From: Maribacter sp. 4G9
GTDB lineage: Bacteria > Bacteroidota > Bacteroidia > Flavobacteriales > Flavobacteriaceae
Length of the DNA stretch: 46,582 bases
Direction: 5' to 3'
NCBI RefSeq assembly: GCF_002742265.1
Contig: NZ_MDGL01000028.1
Span: 1 to 46,582, forward strand
Of the stretch, positions 9,230 through 19,345 are shown piece by piece. The notes beneath the pieces are model-generated. The model did not search any database. It was not told the origin of the DNA and saw nothing but the letters and a program-made list of their open reading frames with translations. A program made the position numbers and the translations under genes. How positions within the stretch are numbered: position 1 is the stretch's first letter; each line of letters opens with the position of its first letter.

Positions 9230-9742
9230 ATGAAATTTTTGAAAATTACAACATTAAGTGTTTTTTTTCTGTGCATTACTACAGGGTTTTCCCAAAACGA
9301 AACGATTGTTGGTGTAGCCGCAGGAAATGACAATTTTACAACATTGGTCACAGCGGTAAAAGCGGCTGATTTGGTTGGTACACTAAGCAGTGATGGACCT
9401 TTTACGGTCTTTGCCCCTGTAAACAGTGCATTTGATGCCTTGCCGAGTGGTACCGTTGAAAGTCTTTTAAAACCTGAAAACAAGGGAACACTACAAGGAA
9501 TTTTGACCTATCATGTGGTGGCCGGTACATTTATGGCCAAAGATGTTATCAAGGCAATCAACGACAGTAATGGCTCGTTTGATGTAAAAACAGTTCAGGG
9601 AGGTACCATTACGTTATCCCTATCAGATGGAAATGTAATGCTGAAAGATGCCACGGGCGCTATGGCCAAAGTGGTTATTGCAGACGTTGAGGCTTCCAAT
9701 GGGGTAGTACATGCTATAGACAGTGTAGTTATGCCCAAATAA
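9230..9742 (+). CDS. Secreted fasciclin (FAS1) domain protein
   Basis: 170 residues: signal peptide (~1-21, cut after F-S before Gln22), then a single FAS1 domain (~30-168). The two conserved blocks are visible: FTTLVTAVKAADLVGTL and FTVFAPVNSAFDALP, then LTYHVVAGTF and the closing VVHAIDSVVMP. FAS1 domains mediate adhesion or matrix contacts; bacterial single-domain forms are secreted or surface-associated and their partners are mostly unknown. Monocistronic, with its own promoter and a strong bidirectional terminator 18 bp after the stop. Confidence 0.93.
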   Translation: MKFLKITTLSVFFLCITTGFSQNETIVGVAAGNDNFTTLVTAVKAADLVGTLSSDGPFTVFAPVNSAFDALPSGTVESLLKPENKGTLQGILTYHVVAGTFMAKDVIKAINDSNGSFDVKTVQGGTITLSLSDGNVMLKDATGAMAKVVIADVEASNGVVHAIDSVVMPK

Positions 9743-9760
9743 CTCAGAGTTTTTCGAAAC

Positions 9761-9796
9761 AAAAAGGCCGTTGTAGAAATCTACAACGGCCTTTTT
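9761..9796. terminator. Bidirectional rho-independent terminator
   Basis: A perfect 16-bp stem (aaaaaggccgttgtag and its complement) with AAAT loop and A/T runs on both flanks; serves the convergent genes ending at 9742 (+) and 9811 (-). Confidence 0.95.
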
Positions 9797-9810
9797 ATTG
9801 ATTACCTCAA

Positions 9811-11130
9811 TTATTGGGATGCGGCAGAAGCGCCGCCACCATCGATTTTACCTCTTTTTAATTGCCTTTGAATTTTTTTGATGGCAGATTCAATGGATTT
9901 TTCTGGTTCTATAATGTTGTACTCACCCCAAAAATCCGGGTCGGCAAAACCTATGGCCTCGTCCGTCAATATGATGTCAGATTTTATGCGATCCCTATAT
10001 TTGGGAATTTCATTGCTTAGGTTTTCTTCCCAATCCGTTATGGCCATTTCGCAGCTCATACTATAAACGGAATTGAAGAGTTTTTTGTCCCAATTAATTT
10101 TAAATTCCATCATTACATTGCTATAGCCGTAGTACCATTTGCCATCTTTTTCCCGATAATCGACCCTGTAAGCGACCTCGGTTGGCCAAACGTCCGCATT
10201 TCTAGGTTTTCTTCTCACGAACATTTGCGCCGCCAAATCCCTATCGGTAATATTCAATGAATAAATGGCACTGGTAAGGATTTTATTATCAACATCTATA
10301 TACAGCTTACCTGAATACAAGGGGTCTAAAACACTGGGCTTCTGCTCAAAATTTATCACATAAATTTGCTTGTCGTCTACTCTGGTGGCATTGGAGAATG
10401 AAAAATCATAAAATTCAAATAGGTCATCCGCAAAAATATAGTCGGGGTATTTTACCATATCCACGAATAGGGCATTGAAAGGTCCACCCTGAAGTTTTAG
10501 GGCCAGGGTATCCAATTTGCTATAATCCGTACTTTTTCTAGCCTTAAATAGTTTTAGGGCATCGTTCTTATTACTGGAGTAGGGGGCTTTATAAATGTTT
10601 ACTACAGCCTCGGAAAGGCTTACATTTTGTCTTCTTCTCTTAATAGTCTCCCTATAAAATGCCGTCATTACGGTGGGATTATCTATATAGTTCTCCCCAC
10701 GTTTTTTTAAAGTTTCCCTTACCAGGGCCCTAGCGTCTTTGGGAACGCTAAGATTGACTTCCGCCAATTGGGTAACAAGTTCCGTCATGCTTATTTCATT
10801 GCCATCAGATTTAAACTGTAGTATAGGTATTTGCTTGGTCTTGTAGCCCAAAAACGAAACGATTACATTTTCACTGGTATTGGATTCCGGAACCTTAAGT
10901 GAAAATTCACCTTCAGTGTTCGTAATGGTGCTAATGTTGGTGCCTTCTAAGGTAAGTGTTGCAAAAATCAAGGGTTTTTTGGTGTCACTGTCATAAACTT
11001 CACCCAAAAATTCCTTAAAACCATCCGTTTGGGAGAATGCCCCATTGCTCATAATCATAAAAATAAAGAACAGGCTAATCTTTAGGTTTACCCCACTTTT
11101 TATTTTATTCGGGTTTATTTTCTTTTTCAT
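9811..11130 (-). CDS. Carboxypeptidase-regulatory-like domain protein, exported
   Basis: 439 residues with a signal peptide (~16-33, hydrophobic FFIFMIMSNGAFSQ). An N-terminal CarboxypepD_reg-like beta-sandwich follows (~38-125: GEVYDSDTKKPLIFATLTLEGT, then NTEGEFSLKVP and VSFLGYKTK). The remaining ~300 residues form a beta-rich region seen in many uncharacterised Bacteroidota envelope proteins. The N-terminal module is also found at the start of SusC/TonB receptors, but no plug or barrel follows. Function unknown. The C terminus is Gly/Ala-rich (GGGASAASQ). It faces the fasciclin gene across a shared terminator. Confidence 0.85.
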   Translation of the reverse strand: MKKKINPNKIKSGVNLKISLFFIFMIMSNGAFSQTDGFKEFLGEVYDSDTKKPLIFATLTLEGTNISTITNTEGEFSLKVPESNTSENVIVSFLGYKTKQIPILQFKSDGNEISMTELVTQLAEVNLSVPKDARALVRETLKKRGENYIDNPTVMTAFYRETIKRRRQNVSLSEAVVNIYKAPYSSNKNDALKLFKARKSTDYSKLDTLALKLQGGPFNALFVDMVKYPDYIFADDLFEFYDFSFSNATRVDDKQIYVINFEQKPSVLDPLYSGKLYIDVDNKILTSAIYSLNITDRDLAAQMFVRRKPRNADVWPTEVAYRVDYREKDGKWYYGYSNVMMEFKINWDKKLFNSVYSMSCEMAITDWEENLSNEIPKYRDRIKSDIILTDEAIGFADPDFWGEYNIIEPEKSIESAIKKIQRQLKRGKIDGGGASAASQ

Positions 11131-11246
11131 AAGATTTGAATTTAACTAGATTCCTATCTAAATTAGTGATATTTAGAGGGATATAAAATTAATTTTAGTT
11201 AAAATACGAGGTCAATAATTTTACCGAAGACTTAATGTGGCTAGGT

Positions 11247-11984
11247 TTATTCTTTATGGGTTTTGGAAGAATTACGCACAAGTCTGTTGATTTCGTTTAG
11301 TTCTTCTGGGGTAAGGTTTCTCCATTTGCCTACGGGTATATCCAAGGTAACGTTCATAATTCGTATGCGCTTCAATTTTTTTACGTTGTAGTCCAAATAT
11401 TCGCACATGCGCCTAATTTGTCTGTTGAGTCCTTGGGTCAGGATAATTCTAAACTGATATTTGCTTACTTGGTGCACTTCGCATTTCCTGGTTACCGTAT
11501 CCAAAATGGGTACGCCGTTTCTCATTTTTTTTAAAAAATCAGGGGTTATTGGCTTGTCAACGGTAACCAGATACTCCTTTTCGTGATTGTTCCTTGCCCT
11601 TAAAATTTTGTTGACGATGTCTCCATCGTTCGTAAGGAAAATCAGTCCCTCACTAGGCTTGTCCAATCTACCAATGGGGAATATCCTTTTTGGGTAGTTT
11701 ATAAAGTCGATAATATTGTTCTTTTCTACACCGGTATCCGTAGTGCAAACAATCCCAATAGGTTTGTTGAATGCCAGATAAACAGGTTTCTCTTTTGGTT
11801 CGGAAATGGATGCGCCATCCACTTGGACCAAATCACCTTCTGAGATTTTTGTGCCCATTTCAGGAATTTTTCCATTGATGGTCACACGTCCTTGTTCGAT
11901 AAGCCTGTCTGCTTCCCTACGGGAACAATAACCTACTTCGCTCAGATATTTGTTGATTCGGGTTTGTTTTGGTGCTTCCGACAT
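11247..11984 (-). CDS. rluF: 23S rRNA pseudouridine synthase RluF-type
   Basis: 245 residues. An N-terminal S4 RNA-binding domain (~8-55: [20 protein letters not shown]) precedes the RsuA/RluB/E/F catalytic domain with [10 protein letters not shown], catalytic Asp D108. The [27 protein letters not shown] and [12 protein letters not shown] segments match RluF, which modifies U2604 and, less, U2605 of 23S rRNA in E. coli, rather than RluB/RluE. The gene follows the serine hydrolase lipoprotein with no spacer (11985/11984), so both are probably translated from one message. Confidence 0.92.
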   Translation of the reverse strand: MSEAPKQTRINKYLSEVGYCSRREADRLIEQGRVTINGKIPEMGTKISEGDLVQVDGASISEPKEKPVYLAFNKPIGIVCTTDTGVEKNNIIDFINYPKRIFPIGRLDKPSEGLIFLTNDGDIVNKILRARNNHEKEYLVTVDKPITPDFLKKMRNGVPILDTVTRKCEVHQVSKYQFRIILTQGLNRQIRRMCEYLDYNVKKLKRIRIMNVTLDIPVGKWRNLTPEELNEINRLVRNSSKTHKE

Positions 11985-13145
11985 TTATCTCTTTCTTTCT
12001 AGTTCCAATCTGTGGATTTCCCTTCCCAATTCGGCCAAAAAGGGAATACCTATTTCATCATATTCATAGGCATCATCATTGAATATTCCGTCCTTATTTA
12101 CCAAAATGGTTGCGGTCAGCATAAAATCGACCTTGTTTTTTGTGTCGCTTATATAGGCACAGTCAGTGAGTGTACCATAGGCAAATCCAACCTTATTGTA
12201 GATTTCCATATAGGAGGGAATAGTGTCCTTTGTATCGCCATACATGAAGAACTTGCAGTAACCATCATAGTATTCCACGGGGTCATAACCCGCACTTCTG
12301 GGAAGTGTTTTCATGGCTTCCAATAAAAATTGGCGTTGTTCTTGGGAGAGATTGAACTGTTGCTTAGGACTAAATTCATCGGGGAAAATTACCCGTTTTA
12401 AAACGGCATGTTGGGCCTCAATGGGGTAATAGTTTTTCAAGGAAAAATCAAATGGCTCCTCAATCAATTTTTCGTCTTCATAATACCCCTTTCCCTTTCG
12501 AATTTCCTTTAAGTATAAGGGTTTAGGCGCGGTGCTTATACTTGGGTTGGTTATGCCCGTAGTACTATCATTAATGTAGATGATTAATGGTTTAGTTTCC
12601 AGGTCCTCAGAATGGTATCCCAATCTATGGGAAATACGAACCGGCCCAATTCCTTTTTTTTGCAGGGATTCATTTATTGCGTCCTGTCCCAATAGTTCCA
12701 CCAATCTATTATTGGCCAAATTGTCGCTTACAGTAAAGACTTGAACAATGTCCTTGGAAAATGTCGATTCCAAAGTGTCCCCTTCTACATAATAGCGTAC
12801 CTCCCTGTTCAAGGTATCGGTTTCGTTCAATCGCTCCAGACCTAGAACGGCAATTGGGAACTTGACAGTGCTGGCCGGATAGAAATAAGCGTTTTCATCC
12901 ACCTGAAAATCATAGTCGGTAAAATATATACTGTCATTTTTCCTGTCGATTTTGGTGTACCTAATCTGTACCTCGTACTGATCTAGGCTATCCATGACCC
13001 TTTTTATTTTTGGATTATTGGAGCTTAGGGCAACTTCCAAAATGTTGTCGTTCATTGGGTTGTGCGAACATGAAAAGTACGTACCGATACTTACCCAACA
13101 AATGATCTTTAAAAATAATCCCGGTGTATAGCTAGTTGTCAACAT
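11985..13145 (-). CDS. Serine hydrolase lipoprotein, class A beta-lactamase-like
   Basis: 386 residues. The hydrophobic N terminus ends in YFSC (Cys26), a probable lipoprotein signal. The penicillin-recognising serine enzyme motifs are present: S92-x-x-K95 (ASTVKFP), S140-D141-N142, and a third motif N-K-V-G near residue 330 in place of KTG. Length and the inserted segments are unlike true class A beta-lactamases; a periplasmic peptidase or esterase-like role is more likely, but the substrate is unknown. Start ATG 13145 lies within the last codons of the upstream small gene (14-bp overlap), suggesting coupled translation. The gene abuts rluF. Confidence 0.8.
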   Translation of the reverse strand: MLTTSYTPGLFLKIICWVSIGTYFSCSHNPMNDNILEVALSSNNPKIKRVMDSLDQYEVQIRYTKIDRKNDSIYFTDYDFQVDENAYFYPASTVKFPIAVLGLERLNETDTLNREVRYYVEGDTLESTFSKDIVQVFTVSDNLANNRLVELLGQDAINESLQKKGIGPVRISHRLGYHSEDLETKPLIIYINDSTTGITNPSISTAPKPLYLKEIRKGKGYYEDEKLIEEPFDFSLKNYYPIEAQHAVLKRVIFPDEFSPKQQFNLSQEQRQFLLEAMKTLPRSAGYDPVEYYDGYCKFFMYGDTKDTIPSYMEIYNKVGFAYGTLTDCAYISDTKNKVDFMLTATILVNKDGIFNDDAYEYDEIGIPFLAELGREIHRLELERKR

Positions 13146-13422
13146 ATATTTCCCCTCTGTGTGGTTTTAATTTATCCCGCATGGCGATCATATCGCGCTC
13201 ATGGACAACCATGTAGGCAATGCTGTGCATTTCGTTCATTTCTTTGTGGCCTGTGGTAATAACATCTGCTTTTTCCAAGGCAATGAATTCCTCGAGATGT
13301 ATCTCATGATGTTCCGCGGTCTTTAGGGCGGCAGGGCCTCTAAAATCCCAAATAAGTTTTATCTGTCTTTCCAAAATTGAAGCCTGTAGGGTCAAAATTA
13401 ACGTTTGGCCGTTGTTTTTCAA
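13132..13422 (-). CDS. Conserved-looking small protein of unknown function
   Basis: 96 residues, no signal peptide, no membrane span. The core has a segment LIWDFRGPAALKTAEHHEIHLEEF followed by EMNEMHSIAYMVV and a C-terminal RDKLKPHRGEIYVDN. Four His in the middle and the regular alternation suggest a folded alpha/beta protein rather than a chance frame. I do not recognise the family. The only start giving this length is TTG (13422-13420); in-frame TTGs further in would trim the N terminus. Overlap with the downstream serine hydrolase supports that it is a real first gene of that operon. Confidence 0.6.
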   Translation of the reverse strand: MKNNGQTLILTLQASILERQIKLIWDFRGPAALKTAEHHEIHLEEFIALEKADVITTGHKEMNEMHSIAYMVVHERDMIAMRDKLKPHRGEIYVDN

Positions 13423-13535
13423 TGGATTTCAAAATTTTTATTTGGTATGACCCAATTTGTAAAGGGTGTCATTGCGTTTCGTTATGAATTCTGTTAAGGA
13501 AAACCCATAGCATTTGCTCGGGATATTGTATTTAC

Positions 13536-13543
13536 TATTTTTG
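13536..13543 (+). promoter_or_regulatory. -7 box of the foldase-moxR group
   Basis: TATTTTTG matches TAnnTTTG. Transcription should start about 7 bp later, which would exclude the ATGs at 13545 and 13548 and favours ATG 13563 as start of the next gene. Confidence 0.55.
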
Positions 13544-13562
13544 CATGATGTGTAATTCTCAA

Positions 13563-14441
13563 ATGATACGAAGGAGGGTCTTTTTTTTGTTACTGGCCGT
13601 AGGTATTGCTGGTATCTTAATTTCCTGCGATGCCTATTTCAACAAAAAAGTGGAAAATGAGCCCTTGGCCAGGGTGGGGGAATCCTATCTGTACAAGGAG
13701 GATGTGGAGCCTTTTCTTAAAGTGGGTATCTCCAAGGGGGATAGTGCTACATTCGTTACCAATTACATCAACAATTGGGCCTCCAAACAACTCTTGCTTT
13801 CCAAGTCTAAAATCAACTTGCCGGAGGAGAAGCTTAGGGAATTTGATGCCTTGGTCGATACTTACAGAACGGATCTTTATACAAGGGCCTATCAAGAGGC
13901 CTTGGTGGCCCAGGGAACGGATTCCGTAATTACGGAAAACCAATTACAGGAATTTTACGACCGCCAACAAGAAAATTTTAAATTAAAGGAGCGGATCGTA
14001 AGGATACGATTCGTACAGTTGCCCTTGAATTTTTTGAACCGGGACGAAGTGGAAAAAAGATTGAAGAGCTTTACGGAGGAAGATTTGGTCTATTTGGACT
14101 CCATTGGGGTACAGTTCAAGAAACTGAATTTTAACGATTCCATTTGGGTGAGCTCCTCTAGGATTTTTGAGGAAATTCCGCCCATAACCTTTGATAATCA
14201 GGATAGATACTTAAAAAATTCACAATTTTTTGAATTACAGGATTCAATAGGGGTATATTTGGGAAAAATTGAAGAGGTTAAGGATGTCAATGATATCGCA
14301 CCGCTCTCATATATAGCGCCTACCATTAAGCAAGTTTTATTAAGTCGCAGAAGAATCGACTACCTGCGAAAACTAGAAACTGAAATCATAGATGAAGCAA
14401 TTAGAGAAAAAGAATTCGAAATTTACAATGACAATGAATAA
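13563..14441 (+). CDS. Periplasmic lipoprotein, SurA/PpiC-like foldase without a clear PPIase domain
   Basis: 292 residues from ATG 13563, chosen because the -7 box lies at 13536-13543 and because the n-region MIRRR precedes the hydrophobic core. Lipobox G-I-L-I-S-C with Cys22. The body is helical and charged (a SurA-like chaperone core: EPLARVGESYLYKEDVEPFL and later QLQEFYDRQQENFKLKERIVRIRFVQLP). The C-terminal half is too divergent to show a parvulin fold with certainty. In Flavobacteriaceae such genes precede a second PpiC protein, as here. Role inferred: folding or escort of outer-membrane proteins. Its stop overlaps the next start by 8 bp. Confidence 0.75.
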   Translation: MIRRRVFFLLLAVGIAGILISCDAYFNKKVENEPLARVGESYLYKEDVEPFLKVGISKGDSATFVTNYINNWASKQLLLSKSKINLPEEKLREFDALVDTYRTDLYTRAYQEALVAQGTDSVITENQLQEFYDRQQENFKLKERIVRIRFVQLPLNFLNRDEVEKRLKSFTEEDLVYLDSIGVQFKKLNFNDSIWVSSSRIFEEIPPITFDNQDRYLKNSQFFELQDSIGVYLGKIEEVKDVNDIAPLSYIAPTIKQVLLSRRRIDYLRKLETEIIDEAIREKEFEIYNDNE

Positions 14442-15858
14442 GCTACAGTTTGTCTTTTTGGCAAGTATTTTTTGCACCCATGTGGGGGCACAGGAACCCA
14501 CTGCGGGAGAAACCTCTGAAGAGACGGCAGTTGTGGAAGCTCCGGCCAAAAAAGATTCCATAGACTTCAAAAAAATAAAGTTGGACGGAATAGCTGCTGT
14601 AGTAGGCGATTATGTGATTTTGGATTCGGATATTGAGAAAACCCTTATCGATTTGAAGAGTCAAGGCGCCTCCACGGAGGATATCACACATTGCAGTCTT
14701 TTGGGGAAATTAATGGAGGATCGATTATACGCCCATCAGGCCGTGCAGGATAGTATCTTGGTCTCTGATGATGAGGTAAATGCCACGGGAGACCGCCAAT
14801 TGCAATCCTTGGTGCAACAGATCGGTTCTATGGAGAAGGTGCTTAAGTACTATAAAAAGGAAGACGAGCAAAGTTTTAGGGAGGAGCTTTATAAGATCAA
14901 CAAGCTAAGAATGTTATCCGAAAAAATGCAGCAGGATATCATTTCGGAAATTGAAATTACCCCGGAAGAGGTACGTCAATTTTTTAATAAGATTCCGGAA
15001 AATGAAAGGCCCGTGTTTGGCGCGGAATTGGAGATTGCCCAAATCGTTAAGGCTCCTGAGCCATCTGAGGAAGAGAAACAAAAAGTTATAGATAAACTCA
15101 ATGAGATCAAAGCAGATGTTGAGGATAACGATGCCAGTTTTAGCGTAAAGGCCATCCTATATTCCCAAGATCCCGGGTCTAAATCAAAAGGAGGATTTTA
15201 TAGCATTACAAGGGAAACTGGTTTTGACAAAACCTTTAAGGATGTCGCCTTTGGTCTGCGGGAAGGGGAGGTGTCAGAACCCTTTGAAACCCCTTTTGGC
15301 TTTCATATCATTTATATTGAAAAGATTAGGGGTCAAGAACTGGATTTAAGACACATTTTGATTCAGCCCGAAATATCCGACAAGGCCTTGGAAGAAGCCA
15401 AGCAAGAATTGGACAGCATCCGTCAGAAAGTTATTGAAGGCAAGTTTACTTTTGCCGAAGCTGCCCTTAATTTTTCAGATGAAAAGGAAACCAAATTCGA
15501 TGGTGGCCTACTTAGAAACCCCCAGGATTTTAGTTCGCGATTTGAACTCACAAAAATGGATCCTACCCTGTATAATCAAGTACGTGATTTGCAGGACGAC
15601 CAAATATCCTATCCAATTTTGGAAGCGGATCCACGGGGAGGACCTTCAAAATATAAAATACTTAAGGTTACCAACCGTTATGATGAACATGTAGCGGATT
15701 TTGCCAAGGACTACACAAAAATTCAACAGATTGCCCTAACCGAAAAGCAATATAACGCAATCAAGGAGTGGATGGAAGATCATATAGAGGATACTTACAT
15801 CAGTGTGAGCGATGCCAACAAGGATTGTGATTTTGCGAATAATTGGGTAAAGAATTAA
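14434..15858 (+). CDS. Periplasmic peptidyl-prolyl isomerase, SurA-like, two PpiC domains
   Basis: 474 residues from ATG 14434, which yields a clean signal peptide (MNKLQFVFLASIFCTHVGAQ, cut near residue 19). An open frame begins at 14392 but places 14 charged residues before it; ATG 14428 is a close alternative. A SurA N-terminal-like helical region (~50-190) precedes two parvulin domains. The first (~195-300) has YSQDPGSKSKGGFYSI and PFGFHIIYIEKIRG. The second (~305-410) has LDLRHILI and FSDEKETKFDGGLL. Expected role: chaperone and isomerase for outer-membrane proteins. The gene overlaps the previous one by 8 bp and is followed by moxR after 2 bp. Confidence 0.9.
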   Translation: MNKLQFVFLASIFCTHVGAQEPTAGETSEETAVVEAPAKKDSIDFKKIKLDGIAAVVGDYVILDSDIEKTLIDLKSQGASTEDITHCSLLGKLMEDRLYAHQAVQDSILVSDDEVNATGDRQLQSLVQQIGSMEKVLKYYKKEDEQSFREELYKINKLRMLSEKMQQDIISEIEITPEEVRQFFNKIPENERPVFGAELEIAQIVKAPEPSEEEKQKVIDKLNEIKADVEDNDASFSVKAILYSQDPGSKSKGGFYSITRETGFDKTFKDVAFGLREGEVSEPFETPFGFHIIYIEKIRGQELDLRHILIQPEISDKALEEAKQELDSIRQKVIEGKFTFAEAALNFSDEKETKFDGGLLRNPQDFSSRFELTKMDPTLYNQVRDLQDDQISYPILEADPRGGPSKYKILKVTNRYDEHVADFAKDYTKIQQIALTEKQYNAIKEWMEDHIEDTYISVSDANKDCDFANNWVKN

Positions 15859-15860
15859 GT

Positions 15861-16814
15861 ATGTCAGATGTTGCTGCGGTTAAGTTATTGGTAGAAAAAC
15901 ACAATGCCTTAAAAAAGGAAATTGCCAAGGTAATCGTTGGTCAAGAAGGCGTTATCGACCAAATATTGCTTTCTATTTATACGGGTGGACATTCCCTTCT
16001 GATAGGGGTCCCTGGATTGGCCAAGACCTTGATGGTCAATACCATTGCCCAGGCATTGGGTTTGGATTTCAAACGTATCCAGTTTACCCCTGATTTGATG
16101 CCGAGCGATATTCTGGGAAGTGAAGTTTTAGATCAAAACAGAAATTTCAAATTCATAAAGGGGCCGGTATTTTCCAACATTATTCTGGCCGATGAAATCA
16201 ATAGAACTCCTCCAAAAACCCAAGCGGCCCTATTGGAGGCTATGCAGGAGAGGGCAGTGACCATTGCCGGACACCAGTACAAATTGGATTTGCCCTATTT
16301 TGTTCTTGCTACCCAAAACCCAATTGAACAAGAGGGGACCTATCCCTTGCCCGAAGCGCAGTTGGACCGCTTTATGTTCGCCATAGAGTTGAAATATCCA
16401 AGTGTGGAGGAAGAGGTAATGATAGTTAAAAATACCACTACCACAATCAGGAATCAAGTGGAACCGCAGTTCAATGCTGAACAAATACTGGAGATACAGG
16501 AGCTGGTAAGAAGAATTCCCGTTCCTGACAATGTTGTGGAATACGCGGTAAAATTGGTGAATAAGACAAGGCCCAATTTGGAAACAGCTTCTGATTTTGT
16601 GAAACAATATGTGGATTGGGGTGCTGGTCCCAGGGCATCACAAAACCTTATTTTGGCAGCTAAGGCGAACGCCGCCGTCCACGGGAAATTTTCACCCGAT
16701 ATTGAGGATGTCCAAAAAGTGGCCAACGGAATTCTAAAGCACAGAATTATCAAAAACTACAAGGCAGAAGCAGAAGGTATTTCTGAAGAAGCTATCATTA
16801 GGGAGCTATTGTAG
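15861..16814 (+). CDS. MoxR family AAA+ ATPase
   Basis: 317 residues from ATG 15861, chosen over an in-frame TTG at 15843 that lies within the preceding gene. Walker A GVPGLAKT (49-56), Walker B IILADE (107-112), sensor-1 region FVLATQNPIEQEGTYPLPEAQLDRF, and the C-terminal lid with GAGPRASQNLILAAKA. MoxR ATPases act as chaperones for metal-cofactor or membrane complexes, usually encoded next to DUF58 and Bat (VWA) proteins. Those partners do not follow here, because aconitase comes next after a 179-bp gap. The client is therefore unclear. Confidence 0.93.
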   Translation: MSDVAAVKLLVEKHNALKKEIAKVIVGQEGVIDQILLSIYTGGHSLLIGVPGLAKTLMVNTIAQALGLDFKRIQFTPDLMPSDILGSEVLDQNRNFKFIKGPVFSNIILADEINRTPPKTQAALLEAMQERAVTIAGHQYKLDLPYFVLATQNPIEQEGTYPLPEAQLDRFMFAIELKYPSVEEEVMIVKNTTTTIRNQVEPQFNAEQILEIQELVRRIPVPDNVVEYAVKLVNKTRPNLETASDFVKQYVDWGAGPRASQNLILAAKANAAVHGKFSPDIEDVQKVANGILKHRIIKNYKAEAEGISEEAIIRELL

Positions 16815-16993
16815 TTCGCCAATCTTGGAATTTACATATCCAAAGTTTTTTTGCCCAAGGTTTCTTTTTTCGTGATGCGCCGTTTTAAATTTCAGTGAAC
16901 CGTAAAAAAGGTCTTATTACTTCGTTTAAAATTTTAATTGCGCTATAGATTTTCTTAATTTTACGGAATTGCTTTAACATTAAATAGATAAAT

Positions 16994-19267
16994 ATGGCAT
17001 TTGATATTGATATGATTAAAGGGGTGTACGCCAATATGGCGGAGCGGGTGGATAAGGCCCGTGAAATTGTGGGAAAACCACTGACCCTTTCGGAGAAGAT
17101 TTTATACGCTCACTTGTGGGATGGGACTCCTACTAGGGCCTTTGTCAGAGGTAAGGATTATGTTGATTTTGCTCCAGATCGTATCGCATGTCAGGATGCA
17201 ACGGCCCAAATGGCATTGTTACAATTTATGCAGGCCGGTAAACCAAAAGTTGCGGTGCCCACAACGGTGCATTGTGATCACTTGATTCAGGCAAAAAGTG
17301 GCGCGGCAGCAGATTTGAAATCTGCCAACTCTACCAGTGCGGAAGTCTTTGACTTTTTGGAGTCCGTTTCCAATAAATATGGAATCGGGTTTTGGAAACC
17401 TGGTGCCGGTATAATCCACCAAGTGGTTTTGGAAAATTATGCATTTCCAGGGGGTATGATGATTGGGACAGATTCTCACACCGTGAATGCCGGTGGTTTG
17501 GGCATGGTGGCCATAGGTGTTGGAGGAGCGGATGCTGTGGATGTGATGGCAGGAATGGCATGGGAGCTTAAGTTTCCAAAATTGATCGGTGTTCGATTGA
17601 CCGGTAAGATATCCGGTTGGACCGCCCCCAAGGATGTTATTCTTAAAGTTGCGGAAATTTTGACCGTTAAAGGAGGAACAGGAGCGATCGTTGAATATTT
17701 TGGTCCCGGAGCCATAGCGCTTTCCTGTACGGGAAAGGGTACGATTTGTAACATGGGCGCAGAAATTGGGGCTACCACTTCGACCTTTGGTTATGACGAT
17801 TCAATGGAACGATATTTAAGGGCTACAGATAGGGCAGATGTTGCTGATGCGGCCAATAAAGTAAGGGAATATCTTACGGCAGATGATGAGGTGTATGCCA
17901 ATCCGGAACAATATTTTGACCAAGTCATCGATATCGATCTTTCAACACTTAATCCGTTGTTGAACGGTCCTTTTACGCCAGATTTGTCAACGCCCGTTGG
18001 AAAGGAAATGACAGAGAAGGCCACAAAGAACGACTGGCCCATGCAAGTGGAATGGGGACTCATAGGTTCTTGTACCAACTCTTCCTACGAGGATTTGTCC
18101 AGGGCCTCATCTATTGCGCAACAGGCTTTGGATAAGAAACTTAAAACAAAAGCGGAATTTGGTATAAATCCGGGTTCTGAACAAGTTCGCTATACAGCAG
18201 AAAGGGATGGAATCCTCGGAATATTTGAAAAATTAGATGCCAAGATTTTTACAAACGCCTGTGGGCCCTGTATCGGTCAGTGGGCGCGTTACAGCGATCC
18301 AAAAAATGCACCTAAGAACAGTATAGTTCATTCCTTCAATAGAAACTTTGCAAAACGTGCGGATGGTAATCCCAACACCCATGCATTCGTTGCCTCTCCA
18401 GAAATTACGGCTGCCATAGCAATTGCCGGAAGATTGGATTTTAATCCTATGACGGATACTTTGATCAATGAAGATGGCGAGGAAGTAAGGTTTGAGGAAC
18501 CAACAGGATGGGAATTGCCGCCAAAAGGTTTTGAAGTGGAGGATGCCGGTTATTTAGCACCCAAAGAAGATGGTTCCAGTGTTAAAGTGGTTGTAGACCC
18601 AACCTCGGAGAGACTGCAATTGTTGGAGCCTTTTGAGCCAATTAAAAATGAGGAATTACAAGATGTCAAACTGTTGATAAAGGCATATGGCAAATGTACA
18701 ACGGACCATATTTCCATGGCAGGACCATGGTTACGCTTTAGAGGGCATTTGGACAATATTGCCAATAATACCTTAATAGGTGCCGTTAACGCCTTCAACC
18801 AAAAAACAAACCTGGTCAAAAATCAGTTGACAGGTGAATATGAAGGTGTGCCTGATACACAAAGGGCTTACAAGGCCAAAGGAATAAAATCCATTGTAGT
18901 TGGGGACCATAACTATGGTGAGGGTTCTTCAAGGGAGCATGCGGCCATGCAACCAAGACATTTGGGCGTTGCTGCCGTTTTGGTAAAATCCTTTGCACGT
19001 ATCCATGAAACAAACTTGAAAAAACAGGGGATGTTGGCTTTGACTTTTGCCAATGAGAACGACTATGATTTGATCAAGGAGGACGATACCTTCAATTTTG
19101 TGGATATTTCCGATTTTGCTCCGGATACACCTTTAACGATTGAGGTTGTACATGCAGATGGATCTAAGGACAGCATTAAGGCGAACCATACCTATAACGG
19201 AGCCCAAATAGGCTGGTTTAGGGAAGGTTCCGCTTTGAACGTCATAAAGAGGCAAAACGCTTCTTAA
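16994..19267 (+). CDS. acn: Aconitate hydratase
   Basis: TCA-cycle enzyme isomerising citrate and isocitrate through a [4Fe-4S] cluster (757 aa, mitochondrial-type aconitase length). Cluster ligands are C360 (GSCTNSS), C423 and C426 (ACGPCIGQW). Substrate-binding elements [11 protein letters not shown] and [19 protein letters not shown] (swivel domain, ~635-655) are intact. A 179-bp gap with a weak TAATTTTA-like box precedes it, and a strong terminator follows at 19290, so it is probably monocistronic. Sequence is typical of Bacteroidota; nothing unusual. Confidence 0.96.
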   Translation: MAFDIDMIKGVYANMAERVDKAREIVGKPLTLSEKILYAHLWDGTPTRAFVRGKDYVDFAPDRIACQDATAQMALLQFMQAGKPKVAVPTTVHCDHLIQAKSGAAADLKSANSTSAEVFDFLESVSNKYGIGFWKPGAGIIHQVVLENYAFPGGMMIGTDSHTVNAGGLGMVAIGVGGADAVDVMAGMAWELKFPKLIGVRLTGKISGWTAPKDVILKVAEILTVKGGTGAIVEYFGPGAIALSCTGKGTICNMGAEIGATTSTFGYDDSMERYLRATDRADVADAANKVREYLTADDEVYANPEQYFDQVIDIDLSTLNPLLNGPFTPDLSTPVGKEMTEKATKNDWPMQVEWGLIGSCTNSSYEDLSRASSIAQQALDKKLKTKAEFGINPGSEQVRYTAERDGILGIFEKLDAKIFTNACGPCIGQWARYSDPKNAPKNSIVHSFNRNFAKRADGNPNTHAFVASPEITAAIAIAGRLDFNPMTDTLINEDGEEVRFEEPTGWELPPKGFEVEDAGYLAPKEDGSSVKVVVDPTSERLQLLEPFEPIKNEELQDVKLLIKAYGKCTTDHISMAGPWLRFRGHLDNIANNTLIGAVNAFNQKTNLVKNQLTGEYEGVPDTQRAYKAKGIKSIVVGDHNYGEGSSREHAAMQPRHLGVAAVLVKSFARIHETNLKKQGMLALTFANENDYDLIKEDDTFNFVDISDFAPDTPLTIEVVHADGSKDSIKANHTYNGAQIGWFREGSALNVIKRQNAS

Positions 19268-19289
19268 CATAATTTTAAAATAAATTGCG

Positions 19290-19319
19290 AAAACTCCCAT
19301 TCCTATTTGGGAGTTTTTT
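19290..19319 (+). terminator. Rho-independent terminator after aconitase
   Basis: 10-bp stem aaaactccca / tgggagtttt with an 8-nt loop, followed by a T-run, 22 bp after the acn stop. Confidence 0.9.
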
Positions 19320-19345
19320 AGTTTTGGATATACCATAATCTTAAA

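Noticed and set aside
11985-13145. True class A beta-lactamase
   Set aside because: SxxK and SDN are present, but KTG is KVG and the length and insertions do not fit; resistance should not be inferred.
16815-16860. Terminator after moxR
   Set aside because: Only a 5-bp AT-rich stem (TTGGA / TCCAA) before a T-run; too weak to list as a feature.
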